A DNA stretch of 53,367 nucleotides from Chryseobacterium sp. (GTDB taxonomy: Bacteria; Bacteroidota; Bacteroidia; Flavobacteriales; Weeksellaceae): NCBI GenBank assembly GCA_003248755.1, contig QFQW01000019.1, positions 1 to 53,367 on the forward strand, written 5' to 3'. Of this stretch, positions 1 to 8,098 are shown one piece after another (within the stretch, counting starts at the first letter, position 1; each line of letters starts with the position of its first letter). The notes under the pieces are model-generated. The model searched no databases. It was given only the letters and a program-made list of their open reading frames with translations, and was not told the DNA's origin. The translations under genes and the position numbers were made by a program.

Positions 1-253
1 TCAATATCGTTTTAATTTGTTTTTCAGAAAAACCAAGACTTTTCCATTGCTTTTCATCAAGATCATTTGGATTAAATTCAGTCAGAATAATTTCTGGCTG
101 AACTTCTGGAATAAATTGAATTTCAGGAGTTTTATAAACCTGATTCTTTTTATAAAAGGTGAAGGAAAACTGCAGTGCAAGAATCAGAGTTCCAAAAAAG
201 ACAAGACTATAAAGTTGCCTTTTCCGGATTTGGAAAGGTAAATTTGGTTTCAT
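1..253 (-). CDS. ComEA-like helix-hairpin-helix protein (N-terminal part)
   Basis: An open frame runs on the minus strand from an ATG at 253 to the window edge (84 codons), so the 3' end is missing. The protein starts MKPNLPFQIRKRQLYSLVFF, a basic stretch followed by one membrane segment (about residues 12-30). Later residues FNPNDLDEKQWKSLGFSEKQ are the typical first helix-hairpin-helix repeat of the ComEA family in Bacteroidetes (FNPN, then a W.LG.S.KQ helix). It is probably a membrane-anchored DNA-binding protein of the kind linked to DNA uptake, but this is by family only. The MerR-like gene upstream runs in the same direction. Confidence 0.75.
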   Translation of the reverse strand, partial: MKPNLPFQIRKRQLYSLVFFGTLILALQFSFTFYKKNQVYKTPEIQFIPEVQPEIILTEFNPNDLDEKQWKSLGFSEKQIKTIL

Positions 254-325
254 TTTGTGTTTTTAGTAAAATTAAAAATAAAACCAATAAAAATAGATAA
301 AACGGTAAAAAATAAACGACTAAAT

Positions 326-658
326 TTAGTCGTTCAAAGAATTTTTTAATTTAAGAAGTTCAGCTTTTACAAATTCTAAGCGATCAATTATTGTAATTGT
401 TTCGGATATTTTTGTATTGGTTGTCAATGCAATTCTGGCTCCGTCGAGTGTGTAGCCTTTTTCTTTTACAAGGTGATAAATGATTTTAAGGTTTTCTATA
501 TCAGACGGTGTGAAATACCGATTTCCTTTTTTGTTTTTTTTCGGTTTTATGATAGGGAATTCCTGCTCCCAATAGCGAATTAGAGATGTGTTTACATCAA
601 AGGCTTTAGCAACTTCTCCAATGGAGTAGTAGAGTTTGTCCGGAAGATTCAGTTTCAT
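326..658 (-). CDS. MerR-family transcriptional regulator
   Basis: 110 residues. The N-terminal part (YYSIGEVAKAFDVNTSLIRYWEQEFP, here quoted only as its key blocks IGEVA, SLIRYWE and the wing KKGNRYFTP) is the MerR winged helix-turn-helix that binds promoter DNA. The remainder is a short coiled-coil helix (about residues 75-108) with no cysteine cluster or ligand domain, so the signal it senses, if any, cannot be read. In Flavobacteriia this short MerR type is common. It lies 72 bp upstream of the ComEA-like gene on the same strand and could be co-transcribed with it. Its target is unknown. Confidence 0.85.
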   Translation of the reverse strand: MKLNLPDKLYYSIGEVAKAFDVNTSLIRYWEQEFPIIKPKKNKKGNRYFTPSDIENLKIIYHLVKEKGYTLDGARIALTTNTKISETITIIDRLEFVKAELLKLKNSLND

Positions 659-823
659 TTGTTTTATAGAATTTTCAAAGATAATTATTTTTAATTCTTT
701 TATACAAATTGTACCTTGCGACTTTAAGATTTACACTATGAAATCGCCATTATTGGGAAACATAAACGCCGATGATGATACAGCGGATTGCATAATGCGA
801 ATAAAAGCAATAAATATATACTT

Positions 824-1714
824 ATGAAAAGTTTTTGGAAGTTTGGTTATCTGGCATTTTTGCTGGTTCTGATGAATTGTAAAGTTCAGAAAAAGAATGG
901 GATCTTGTTTGAAGTTCCACCGACATTACTTTCAAGTCAATTTACATTTACAGAAGGTCCGGCTTCTGATAAAGAAGGAAACGTCTATTTCACAGATCAG
1001 CCAAATGACAAAATTTATTTCTGGAATTGGAAAACCAATCAAATCGAATTATTTCTTGGTAAAACAGGAAGAGCCAACGGAACTTATTTTGATAAAAATG
1101 ATAATCTTATAACTTGCTCCGATGACAATGGAGAGATCTTGAAAATCAATAAAAATAAAGAAATTGAGGTTTTATCAAAAGGTTTTGAGGGCAAAAGATT
1201 GAATGGTCCTAACGATATTTGGATTGATAAATTCGGCGGAATGTATTTCACAGACCCGCTTTACAAAAGGGATTACTGGAAAAATTTCAGAGAAGAAATC
1301 AAAGATAAAAATCTATATTACCGAAATCAAAACGGAACAATTACAAAACTGGAAACCTTCGTTCAACCCAACGGAATTATCGGTTCTGAAAAACTGAAAA
1401 AACTTTATGTTTCCGATATCGATGCGGGAAAAACTTATGTTTACAACATCTTGAGCGAAGGAAAATTATCCGAAAAGAAATTATTTTGCGAAATGGGATC
1501 GGACGGAATGACTTTGGACAACCAAGGTAATCTTTATCTAACAGGAAAGGGTGTGACGATTTTTAATAAAAAAGGGGAAAAACTGACTAACATTCCGATT
1601 GATGAAGACTGGACTTCTAACGTTACTTTTGGTGGGAAAAATAATTCGACGTTGTTTATCACAGCATCACATTCAGTGTATGTTTTGCCGATGAATGTTT
1701 CCGGAATCAAATAA
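824..1714 (+). CDS. SMP-30/gluconolactonase-like lipoprotein
   Basis: I start the gene at the ATG at 824, because it gives a clean lipoprotein signal (MKSFWKFGYLAFLLVLMNC, lipobox LMNC) where longer alternatives do not. 296 residues. The mature part is a six-bladed beta-propeller of the SMP-30/LRE family; visible family blocks are FTEGPASDKEGNVYFTD near the start, LNGPNDIWID with GGMYFTDPLY in the middle, and a late SDIDAGKTYVYN. Family members hydrolyse sugar lactones with a divalent metal held by Glu, Asn and Asp residues, and the E of EGP and N of GPND are present. The exact substrate is unknown. A 29-codon frame at 738-827 overlaps its start as ATGA. Confidence 0.85.
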   Translation: MKSFWKFGYLAFLLVLMNCKVQKKNGILFEVPPTLLSSQFTFTEGPASDKEGNVYFTDQPNDKIYFWNWKTNQIELFLGKTGRANGTYFDKNDNLITCSDDNGEILKINKNKEIEVLSKGFEGKRLNGPNDIWIDKFGGMYFTDPLYKRDYWKNFREEIKDKNLYYRNQNGTITKLETFVQPNGIIGSEKLKKLYVSDIDAGKTYVYNILSEGKLSEKKLFCEMGSDGMTLDNQGNLYLTGKGVTIFNKKGEKLTNIPIDEDWTSNVTFGGKNNSTLFITASHSVYVLPMNVSGIK

Positions 1715-1723
1715 AAAATCGCT

Positions 1724-3031
1724 TTAATAAGCGATCTCTATTTTTACTTTCTTGCCTTTCAGTTTTTCGTTGGCCAATTTTTTTAGGAGTTCGATAGTTT
1801 TTTTTCGGTTGACGGCAACGTAGGAAGTTGTGTCCTTTACTTCAATCAAGCCGATGTCATCCTTTTCCAGTTGTCCTTTTTTGATGAGATAACCTACGAT
1901 ATCAACTTTGTTGACTTTGTCCTTTTTCCCGGCGCTGATGTAGATTGTCTGGTTCGGCGTTCTTTCCGGAACCCGGTTGCTTTCCGATACGTTTTCTTCC
2001 GGTGTATTGCTTTTGATGAATGGGAAATTCTCGTCTTCCATCATTATAAGATAAGCAAAGCCTTTGGCGTTCATTCTAGCGGTTCGTCCGTTTCTGTGGA
2101 TGAAAGCATCTTCTTTTGGGGGTAATTGATAATGAACGATGGATTCCACTTCCGGAACGTCCAAACCTCTTGATGCTAAATCTGTTGTGATTAGAATTCT
2201 GGCAGAATCATTTCTGAATTTTAAAAGTGCGCGTTCTCTTTCATCTTGTTCCATTCCACCATGAAAAGTTTCTCTTTGGATTCCTTTTTCTCTTAATAGT
2301 TCTGAGATTCTGTCAACAGCATCGCGGTGATTGCAGAAAATTAAAGTTCTTTTGTTCCCGATTTTACAGATTAATTGGAAAAGAGTGTTCAGTTTTTCTT
2401 CAGGAGTTGTCATTACCTTTTTCAGCTGAATGTTTGGTTTTGACTCATTCTCTTTGAGGAAATTGATTTTCTTTTCGTTATTAAGTCCTACAAACTTCGG
2501 AATGTTGTCCATTACGGTTGCAGAAGTCAAAATACGTTGAGAAAGACCAGTTAGAGAACCGATGATATATTCCATATCTTCCTGGAAACCTAATTCCAAA
2601 GCTTTATCGAATTCGTCTAGAACCAAAGTTTTGATTGAGCTTGGACCAAAGTTTTCGTTTTTTAAGTGATAAGCAATTCTTCCTGGTGTTCCGATTAAGA
2701 CCGCAGGTGCATCTATCAGTTTGTTGATTTCAATCTTTTTATCGTGCCCGCCGTAAGCAATCGTCACTTTGAGATCTGTTCCCATCGATTTGAAAACCTG
2801 CTCGATCTGTAAAGCTAATTCTCTTGCAGGAACCAGAATGATTGCTTGGATTCCCTTAATGTCAGATTTCAAGTTTCTGAGTACAGGAAATAAAAAGCCT
2901 AATGTTTTTCCTGAGCCGGTTGGAGACAGCAAAACGACATCGGTTTCGTTTTCAGATGCTTTATACATAGATTTCTGCATCTGATTCATATCAGTGATCT
3001 GCAGTTTTTGAAGGATAGATTCTAGTTCCAT
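1724..3031 (-). CDS. DEAD/DEAH-box RNA helicase with DbpA-type C-terminal domain
   Basis: 435 residues. RecA domain 1 shows the Q motif region, Walker A SPTGSGKT (about residue 36), PARELALQIEQ, TPGRIAYH, motif II as LDEFD instead of DEAD, and motif III TSATV. RecA domain 2 shows LIFCNHRDAV, ILITTDLASRGLDVPEV and HRNGRTARM. The last 75 residues (IYISAGKKDKVNKVDIVGYL onward) match the RNA-binding DbpA C-terminal domain, which in DbpA targets 23S rRNA hairpin 92. A role in ribosome assembly is therefore likely but inferred. Convergent with the SMP-30 gene with only 9 bp between the stops. Confidence 0.93.
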   Translation of the reverse strand: MELESILQKLQITDMNQMQKSMYKASENETDVVLLSPTGSGKTLGFLFPVLRNLKSDIKGIQAIILVPARELALQIEQVFKSMGTDLKVTIAYGGHDKKIEINKLIDAPAVLIGTPGRIAYHLKNENFGPSSIKTLVLDEFDKALELGFQEDMEYIIGSLTGLSQRILTSATVMDNIPKFVGLNNEKKINFLKENESKPNIQLKKVMTTPEEKLNTLFQLICKIGNKRTLIFCNHRDAVDRISELLREKGIQRETFHGGMEQDERERALLKFRNDSARILITTDLASRGLDVPEVESIVHYQLPPKEDAFIHRNGRTARMNAKGFAYLIMMEDENFPFIKSNTPEENVSESNRVPERTPNQTIYISAGKKDKVNKVDIVGYLIKKGQLEKDDIGLIEVKDTTSYVAVNRKKTIELLKKLANEKLKGKKVKIEIAY

Positions 3032-3113
3032 TTTGCAAAGATAAGGGATTTGGTTCTGGATTTTCGTGTTTGAAAACTTGATGTATTTGAAAGTTAAGTT
3101 TTCTGTTTTTTTT

Positions 3114-3212
3114 TGACAAAACCCATAGCCCCGATAGTAGCGGTTACCTCACAGCTGGCGATGGAAAAGCTTTGGAGCGAGGAGTAATAGCAGATAGCGG
3201 GATTAGCTTCTG
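3114..3212 (+). ncRNA. Flavo-1-like structured RNA, copy A
   Basis: The element starts ACAAAACCCATAGCCCCGAT and ends AGCGGGATTAGCTTCT; an almost identical pair of ends recurs at 36286-36386 with a different middle. The CCCCG/CGGG blocks can pair at the base and a CCTC/GAGG helix closes the apical part. From memory the conserved ends resemble the Flavo-1 RNA family of Bacteroidetes, whose function is unknown; I could not check this against a covariance model. It sits between the helicase start and the rpsA promoter. Confidence 0.55.
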
Positions 3213-3278
3213 AAAATTTATTCGATTATATTATTGATTATTAATGATTTGGAATTAAATTTAACTTCTTTGAAACTA

Positions 3279-3431
3279 TTGTTGGTTTCAAATATTTTTC
3301 TTAATTTTGCACCACTTTTGTGAGCGCACTTTAGGCGAAGTAAAACATTAACAATTAACATCTTCCGTATTTTTCAGGATTCACAGCAAAGCCAAAGTCT
3401 GAGTAAATAGGAATACAAATTTTATTAGAAA
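3279..3431 (+). promoter_or_regulatory. rpsA promoter and long 5' leader
   Basis: TAATTTTG at 3302-3309 fits the Bacteroidetes -7 element TAnnTTTG, and TTG at 3279-3281 or 3282-3284 lies 20 or 17 bases upstream. Transcription would begin near 3316 and give a leader of roughly 115 bases before the rpsA ATG at 3432. In several bacteria S1 represses its own mRNA through the leader; the length allows this here but no specific structure was recognised. Together with the Flavo-1-like element this accounts for the 400-bp gap 3032-3431. Confidence 0.6.
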
Positions 3432-5222
3432 ATGTCAAAAGAGACAAATTCAGCAGAGGTTCTTTTGAACCAAAACGTAGCACCAGAACAATTTGATTGG
3501 GAATCTTTCGAATCAGGACTTAATGCAGAGGACAGAACAGAGAAGAAAGAATTAGAAGAGATTTATAACGGTTCTTTGAACGATCTTACAGATAACGACG
3601 TGATTGTTGGTAAAGTGGTAAGATTGACAGACAAAGAAGCTATCGTAGATATCAACTTCAAATCTGAAGGTGTTATTTCTCTTAACGAATTCCGTTACAA
3701 CCAAGGCCTAAAAGTAGGTGATGAGGTTGAAGTAATGGTTGACAGAAGAGAAGACAAAACCGGACAATTACAATTATCTCACAGAAAAGCTAGAACGCTT
3801 AAAGCTTGGGATAAAGTAAACGAGCTTCACGAAACTGGAGAGATCGTTAACGGTTTTGTGAAATCTAGAACTAAAGGAGGTATGATCGTTGATGTACACG
3901 GAATCGAAGCATTCTTGCCAGGTTCTCAGATCGACGTTAAACCAATCAAAGATTACGACCAATTCGTAGGTAAAACTATGGAGTTCAAAGTTGTGAAAAT
4001 CAACCCTGAGTTCAAAAACGTAGTAGTATCTCACAAAGCATTGATTGAAGCAGATATCGAAGGTCAGAAAAAAGAAATCATCGCTCAGCTTGAGAAAGGA
4101 CAAGTTCTTGAAGGTACTGTTAAGAACATCACTTCTTACGGTGTATTCGTAGATCTTGGAGGTGTTGATGGATTGATCCACATTACAGACCTTTCTTGGT
4201 CTAGAGTGAACCACCCATCTGAAATCCTGGAAGACGGACAAACTGTAAAAGTTGTTATCCTTGATTTTGATGATGAGAAAACAAGAATCCAATTGGGTAT
4301 GAAGCAATTAGAAGCTCATCCTTGGGATGCTCTTTCTGCTGACTTGAAAGTTGGTGACAAAGTAAAAGGAAAAGTAGTAGTTCTTGCTGACTATGGTGCA
4401 TTCGTAGAGATCGCTCCAGGTGTAGAAGGATTAATCCACGTTTCTGAAATGTCTTGGTCAACTCACTTGAGATCTGCAGGAGATTTCGTAAAAGTAGGTG
4501 ATGAGGTAGAAGCAGAAGTTCTTACTCTTGATAGAGAAGACAGAAAAATCTCTCTAGGTATCAAGCAATTGAACAAAGATCCATGGGAAAACATCGAAGC
4601 TAAGTATCCAGTAGGTTCTCAGCACGTTGGAACTGTAAGAAACTTTACAAACTTCGGAGTTTTCGTAGAATTGGAAGAAGGTATCGATGGATTGATCTAC
4701 ATCTCTGATCTTTCTTGGACTAAGAAAATCAAACACCCATCTGAGTTCTGTGCAGTTGGAGATAAATTAGATGTTGTAGTATTGGAATTGGATACTCAAG
4801 CAAGAAGATTGTCTCTAGGTCACAAACAATTGACTGAAAATCCTTGGGATAAATTCGAAACTAAATATGCTGAAGGAACTGTACACACAGGAACTGCAGT
4901 AGAAGTTCATGATAAAGGAGCTTCTGTACAATTCGAAGATGCTGAGGTTGAAGCTTTCTGTCCATCAAGATTATTAGAGAAAGAAGATGGATCTAAAATC
5001 AAGAAAGGAGAAACTGCCGAATTTAAAGTTATTGAGTTCAACAAAGAATTCAAGAGAGTTGTTGTTTCTCACACAGGAATCTTCAGAGATGAGGAGAAGA
5101 AAAATGTAAGAGAGAACGCTTCTAGAAATGTTGTATCTTCTTCTAGCAACGAAGAAAGATCTACTCTTGGAGATATCGATGCATTAGCAGAACTTAAAAA
5201 GAAAATGGAAGGAGGTAAATAA
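3432..5222 (+). CDS. rpsA: 30S ribosomal protein S1
   Basis: 596 residues, a usual length for Bacteroidetes S1. Multiple S1 (OB-fold) repeats are visible: the hallmark G.V..FT.FGVFV.L..G.DGLIH.SDLSW block recurs at about residues 235-260, 320-350 and 405-435, preceded by weaker repeats (VIVGKVVRLTDKEAIVDINF, EIVNGFVKSRTKGGMIVDV) and followed by a degenerate one. S1 binds mRNA on the small subunit and helps recruit transcripts; Bacteroidetes rely little on Shine-Dalgarno pairing, which makes S1 important. The coding strand avoids stop codons in other frames, a sign of strong codon bias in a highly expressed gene. Own promoter and terminator. Confidence 0.98.
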   Translation: MSKETNSAEVLLNQNVAPEQFDWESFESGLNAEDRTEKKELEEIYNGSLNDLTDNDVIVGKVVRLTDKEAIVDINFKSEGVISLNEFRYNQGLKVGDEVEVMVDRREDKTGQLQLSHRKARTLKAWDKVNELHETGEIVNGFVKSRTKGGMIVDVHGIEAFLPGSQIDVKPIKDYDQFVGKTMEFKVVKINPEFKNVVVSHKALIEADIEGQKKEIIAQLEKGQVLEGTVKNITSYGVFVDLGGVDGLIHITDLSWSRVNHPSEILEDGQTVKVVILDFDDEKTRIQLGMKQLEAHPWDALSADLKVGDKVKGKVVVLADYGAFVEIAPGVEGLIHVSEMSWSTHLRSAGDFVKVGDEVEAEVLTLDREDRKISLGIKQLNKDPWENIEAKYPVGSQHVGTVRNFTNFGVFVELEEGIDGLIYISDLSWTKKIKHPSEFCAVGDKLDVVVLELDTQARRLSLGHKQLTENPWDKFETKYAEGTVHTGTAVEVHDKGASVQFEDAEVEAFCPSRLLEKEDGSKIKKGETAEFKVIEFNKEFKRVVVSHTGIFRDEEKKNVRENASRNVVSSSSNEERSTLGDIDALAELKKKMEGGK

Positions 5223-5247
5223 TCCAATATCCAATTTTAATAAAGTT

Positions 5248-5277
5248 AAGCCACCTTGTTTTTAGGTGGCTTTTTTT
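5248..5277 (+). terminator. rpsA terminator
   Basis: Stem AAGCCACC/GGTGGCTT around a short T-rich loop, followed by a run of seven T. It starts 25 bp after the rpsA stop. Confidence 0.9.
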
Positions 5278-5297
5278 ACCCAAACTAATTTTATTCT

Positions 5298-6053
5298 ATG
5301 AAAAAAGCTCTATCTATTTTAGGCATTGTTACTAGTCTGCTTTCTACAGCGCAAATCAATTTGAGCGAAGGTTTTGAAAGTACAAATTATCCATTCACTA
5401 ATACTTCGTTCTTTAGAAGTAGTGTGATTGCACCATGTGTTGGAACTTACGGATTGAACAGAAATTTTTGGAACGGCGGAACTGCCGGTTCAACAATCTA
5501 TTCTTCAACTGCATCCAACGGAGGAAAGCTTGATATCTCTTTCAAGTACAAGACACACATCTATAATGGGGGATCTGTAAATGGAACTCTGAAAGTAGAC
5601 TATTCTGTTGACGGAGGACAAAGTTATCAGACTTTAGAAACTATTAACTTAACATCTGTTATCTCTTGCACAACTTGGTCGGGTTCAATCCCTCAAGCAA
5701 ATGTTCCTTCCGGTTCTGATTTCAGATTCAGAGTTTCCGGACAATGGACTTCTGGAGATTATTGGGTAGTTTTAGATGATTTTAAATTAACACAATCTCC
5801 ATTTTTAGTTGTTTCTGATGTTAATAAGAAAGAAACTGAAATATATCCGAATCCATTCACAAGCATTATTTTTATTAATAATCCTGAAAATGTGAAAAGC
5901 ATCTCTATATCAGACGTTTCTGGTAGAGCTGTGAAGGATATACAGCAGGTTTCTAAAGAATTAAAACTAAATGATTTGAAATCTGGACTTTATATAATTT
6001 CAATCCATTATAAAGACGGAAAATCTTCAACTAGCAAAATTTTGAAGAAATAA
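5298..6053 (+). CDS. Secreted protein with T9SS type A sorting domain
   Basis: 251 residues with a cleavable signal peptide (MKKALSILGIVTSLLSTAQ). The middle (about 25-170) is a beta-rich region resembling the carbohydrate-binding or MAM-like jelly-roll domains often found in T9SS cargo (SEGFESTNYPFTNTSFFRSS, later DYWVVLDDFKLTQ). The C-terminal 70 residues are a type A sorting domain: YPNPF near residue 185, then ISISDVSGRAV, LNDLKSGLYIISI and a final KILKK. It is therefore exported by the Sec and then the type IX system to the cell surface or medium. No catalytic motif was seen. It stands alone between two terminators. Confidence 0.88.
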   Translation: MKKALSILGIVTSLLSTAQINLSEGFESTNYPFTNTSFFRSSVIAPCVGTYGLNRNFWNGGTAGSTIYSSTASNGGKLDISFKYKTHIYNGGSVNGTLKVDYSVDGGQSYQTLETINLTSVISCTTWSGSIPQANVPSGSDFRFRVSGQWTSGDYWVVLDDFKLTQSPFLVVSDVNKKETEIYPNPFTSIIFINNPENVKSISISDVSGRAVKDIQQVSKELKLNDLKSGLYIISIHYKDGKSSTSKILKK

Positions 6054-6056
6054 AAT

Positions 6057-6090
6057 AAAAAAAACCGGAAATTAACTTCCGGTTTTTTTA
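6057..6090. terminator. Bidirectional terminator
   Basis: AAAACCGGAA/TTCCGGTTTT stem flanked by A and T runs, placed between the converging T9SS cargo gene and the YtxH-like gene; it can serve both. Confidence 0.88.
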
Positions 6091-6105
6091 CTTCTATTTA
6101 GCCGA

Positions 6106-6330
6106 TTATTGAGCTTCATTTTTAAGTTCATCAGCTTTTGTTTTCAATTGTTCTGCTGTTTGAGTTGCTTTATCTTTTAGATCGTTTCCAAACTTAGTTA
6201 GATTTTCTTTTGCATTATTGATTGTGTCTTTCACTTTTTGCTGATCTTCGGGTGAAGATTTTTTGTATTTCCACCAAGCTAAAGCTCCTAATCCTAGTAA
6301 TGCCAATAGGCCATTTGTTTTATTTCCCAT
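6106..6330 (-). CDS. Small YtxH-like membrane/stress protein
   Basis: 74 residues. A short glycine-rich hydrophobic segment (LLALLGLGALAWW, residues 8-20) is followed by a highly charged amphipathic helix with repeated K..A..L..K spacing (residues 28-74), as in YtxH/gas-vesicle-like and LEA-like small proteins that appear in stress responses. The helix is rich in Lys, Glu, Asp and Ala and contains no cysteine or catalytic motif. Function unknown. Confidence 0.75.
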   Translation of the reverse strand: MGNKTNGLLALLGLGALAWWKYKKSSPEDQQKVKDTINNAKENLTKFGNDLKDKATQTAEQLKTKADELKNEAQ

Positions 6331-6409
6331 GATATAATTTTTGTGATTAATTATTGATTACTAAAGTTAATAGAAAAATTTGTGCCAACCATGCAATATT
6401 GTAATAAAT

Positions 6410-6572
6410 TTGGGCGTGCCCCTCTCCAAAACTTTCCCAATTCTCGGGTCGCGCTGTCCGTTCATATCTTTTTATTTTTTCAGAACCTAAGGTTTTCAAA
6501 TTTTGGTTTCAACAAAAAAATAAAAAGGATAACCACTACCATCGCTCACGCGCTTCGCAGGGTAGAACCCGT
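6410..6572 (+). repeat. Structured dispersed repeat (GGGCGTGCCC...TCGCTCACGCG type)
   Basis: Begins GGGCGTGCCCC, contains GGGTCGCGCTGTCCG, then a long A/T helix (ATCTTTTTATTTTTT pairing with AAAAAAATAAAAAGGAT, loop about 30 bases) and ends CCACTACCATCGCTCACGCG. I recall elements with this order of blocks as a frequent dispersed intergenic repeat in flavobacterial genomes; only one copy is present here. It fills the 255-bp gap before the glycosyltransferase. Confidence 0.55.
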
Positions 6573-6585
6573 TGTCAAAATTATA

Positions 6586-7932
6586 TCATTTCAAATCCGA
6601 TAGAAGTTTAGACAGTTTTTTCGTCAACTCTTTTCTGCTGAACTCATTGATGTTCAATTGATTGTCGATTGGATTTCCACTTTTCCAATCCTCATAAAGT
6701 GAATATATAAACTCCTGAATTTTCGGGCTCTCTTGATAATCAAAATGTTTTCCTGCTTTAGTTTTAACAAGAATAGTCTGTACATCAGCATCTTTTGGTC
6801 CAAACGAAATGATTTTTTTTCCTGTCGCAAGATATTCGAATAGTTTTCCGGGAATAATGCCTTTAGAGCTTTCGTTCGGGAAATTGGTGATTAATAATAA
6901 ATCAGAATTCTGCATTTCATTCACAGAATCATTGTGAGAGAGATAACCAAAGTTTTTGATATTATTTTTCAATAGTGAATTCTCAATCACATTCATAATT
7001 TTATCATCAACTCGTCCCACAAATTTCAATTCAAGATCTTTAGCAAATTCAGAATTGGTTTTGCACAAATTCTCCAAAGCTTTCCAAAGGTTATCAGGAT
7101 TTCGCAATTGCTCAAGAACTCCAACGTAACTCAACGTGAATTTGGAATTTGAGGCTTTCAAAGTTTCATTACTCTCCAATTTCCTAATTCTCTCATTCTC
7201 CAACTCTCCAACTCTGGAGTTCTCTGACTCATCAAATCCATTCGTAATACAAAAAGCATTAGCTCCATTTTTCTTGAAATTTTCTGCATCCGTATAACTT
7301 GTCGCCAAAGTCAAATCAGCATTTTCAAAAACCGATTTTTCCAGTTGTCTGTGTTTTTTATCAGAAGCAGAAGTTAGTTTCAGGTGTTTGTAATAAGATA
7401 TTTCTGTCCACGGGTCACGGAAGTCAGCAATCCATTTCAGATTTGGTAATTCTTTTTTTAATCCAAGCCCAATGAGATGCAAACTATGTGGCGGACCAGT
7501 TGTGATTAGAACTTCAATTCCATTTTCTTTCAGGTATTTTTTCAAAAATTTAATAGAAGGTTTTACCCAAAATTTCCTGGCATCCGGAATGAAAAAATTC
7601 CCTCTGATAAAAATTGAAAGCTTAGAAAGAAAAGACTGGTTTTTCCCAACATCAAACTGTCCACCTTTAAACTTCTTGTTACTCTTACTGAATTTCTCCG
7701 CAATCTGATAAGGTTCCCAAATGTTGGTTTTAACAATTTTCAAGTTCTCAGGAACTTCCTTTGTCAAAGTCTCATCCACTAAAGGATAACTGGGATTTTC
7801 CGGTGTGTAGATAATCGGTTCCCAACCAAATTCCGGAAGATATTTTGCAAATTTCAACCAACGCTGAACACCAGGTCCACCAGCAGGTGGCCAATAATAG
7901 GTAACAATTAGAACTTTTTTCGATTTCTCCAT
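6586..7932 (-). CDS. GT4-type glycosyltransferase
   Basis: I use the ATG at 7932 (MEKSKKVLIVTYYWPPAGGPG); the frame extends two codons to a TTG. About 448 residues with the two Rossmann-like halves of GT-B enzymes. N-terminal half: YYWPPAGGPGVQRWLKFAKY, a glycine-rich loop common in Bacteroidetes GT4; ITTGPPHSLHLIG; WIADFRDPWTEI. C-terminal half: SYVGVLEQLRNP, ELKFVGRV, then NSDLLLITN and GIIPGKLFEYLATGKKIISFG, where the E of the E.L..G motif contacts the sugar nucleotide in the family. It probably adds a sugar during cell-surface glycan synthesis. A polar stretch around residues 240-258 (GELENERIRKLES) looks like an in-frame insertion. Confidence 0.88.
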   Translation of the reverse strand: MEKSKKVLIVTYYWPPAGGPGVQRWLKFAKYLPEFGWEPIIYTPENPSYPLVDETLTKEVPENLKIVKTNIWEPYQIAEKFSKSNKKFKGGQFDVGKNQSFLSKLSIFIRGNFFIPDARKFWVKPSIKFLKKYLKENGIEVLITTGPPHSLHLIGLGLKKELPNLKWIADFRDPWTEISYYKHLKLTSASDKKHRQLEKSVFENADLTLATSYTDAENFKKNGANAFCITNGFDESENSRVGELENERIRKLESNETLKASNSKFTLSYVGVLEQLRNPDNLWKALENLCKTNSEFAKDLELKFVGRVDDKIMNVIENSLLKNNIKNFGYLSHNDSVNEMQNSDLLLITNFPNESSKGIIPGKLFEYLATGKKIISFGPKDADVQTILVKTKAGKHFDYQESPKIQEFIYSLYEDWKSGNPIDNQLNINEFSRKELTKKLSKLLSDLK

Positions 7933-8041
7933 TTTCAAACTTTCTGAATGCTCAGAACTGTTCTGTAAATTTATTTGTTTTTAAAGCGATTTCAAAACGA
8001 TTTTTCAAAATATGTAATTTCCTATAATAATTGATTTCTAA

Positions 8042-8069
8042 TTGTTTAAAATCTATGGTATTATGTTTG
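8042..8069 (+). promoter_or_regulatory. Candidate promoter of the His-rich secreted protein gene
   Basis: TTG at 8042-8044, 17-base spacer, TATGTTTG at 8062-8069, which fits the Bacteroidetes form; ATG follows at 8099. Confidence 0.5.
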
Positions 8070-8098
8070 TAAAGAATTATTCTTGAAAATATTTGAAT

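Noticed and set aside
3774..4461. Long antisense frames (177 and 68 codons) opposite rpsA
   Set aside because: They mirror the strong codon bias of rpsA, have no start context or family motif, and rpsA is certain.
6382..6603. 73-codon frame through the structured repeat at 6410-6572
   Set aside because: The open frame comes from the repeat; it has no start context and its translation is low in recognisable motifs.
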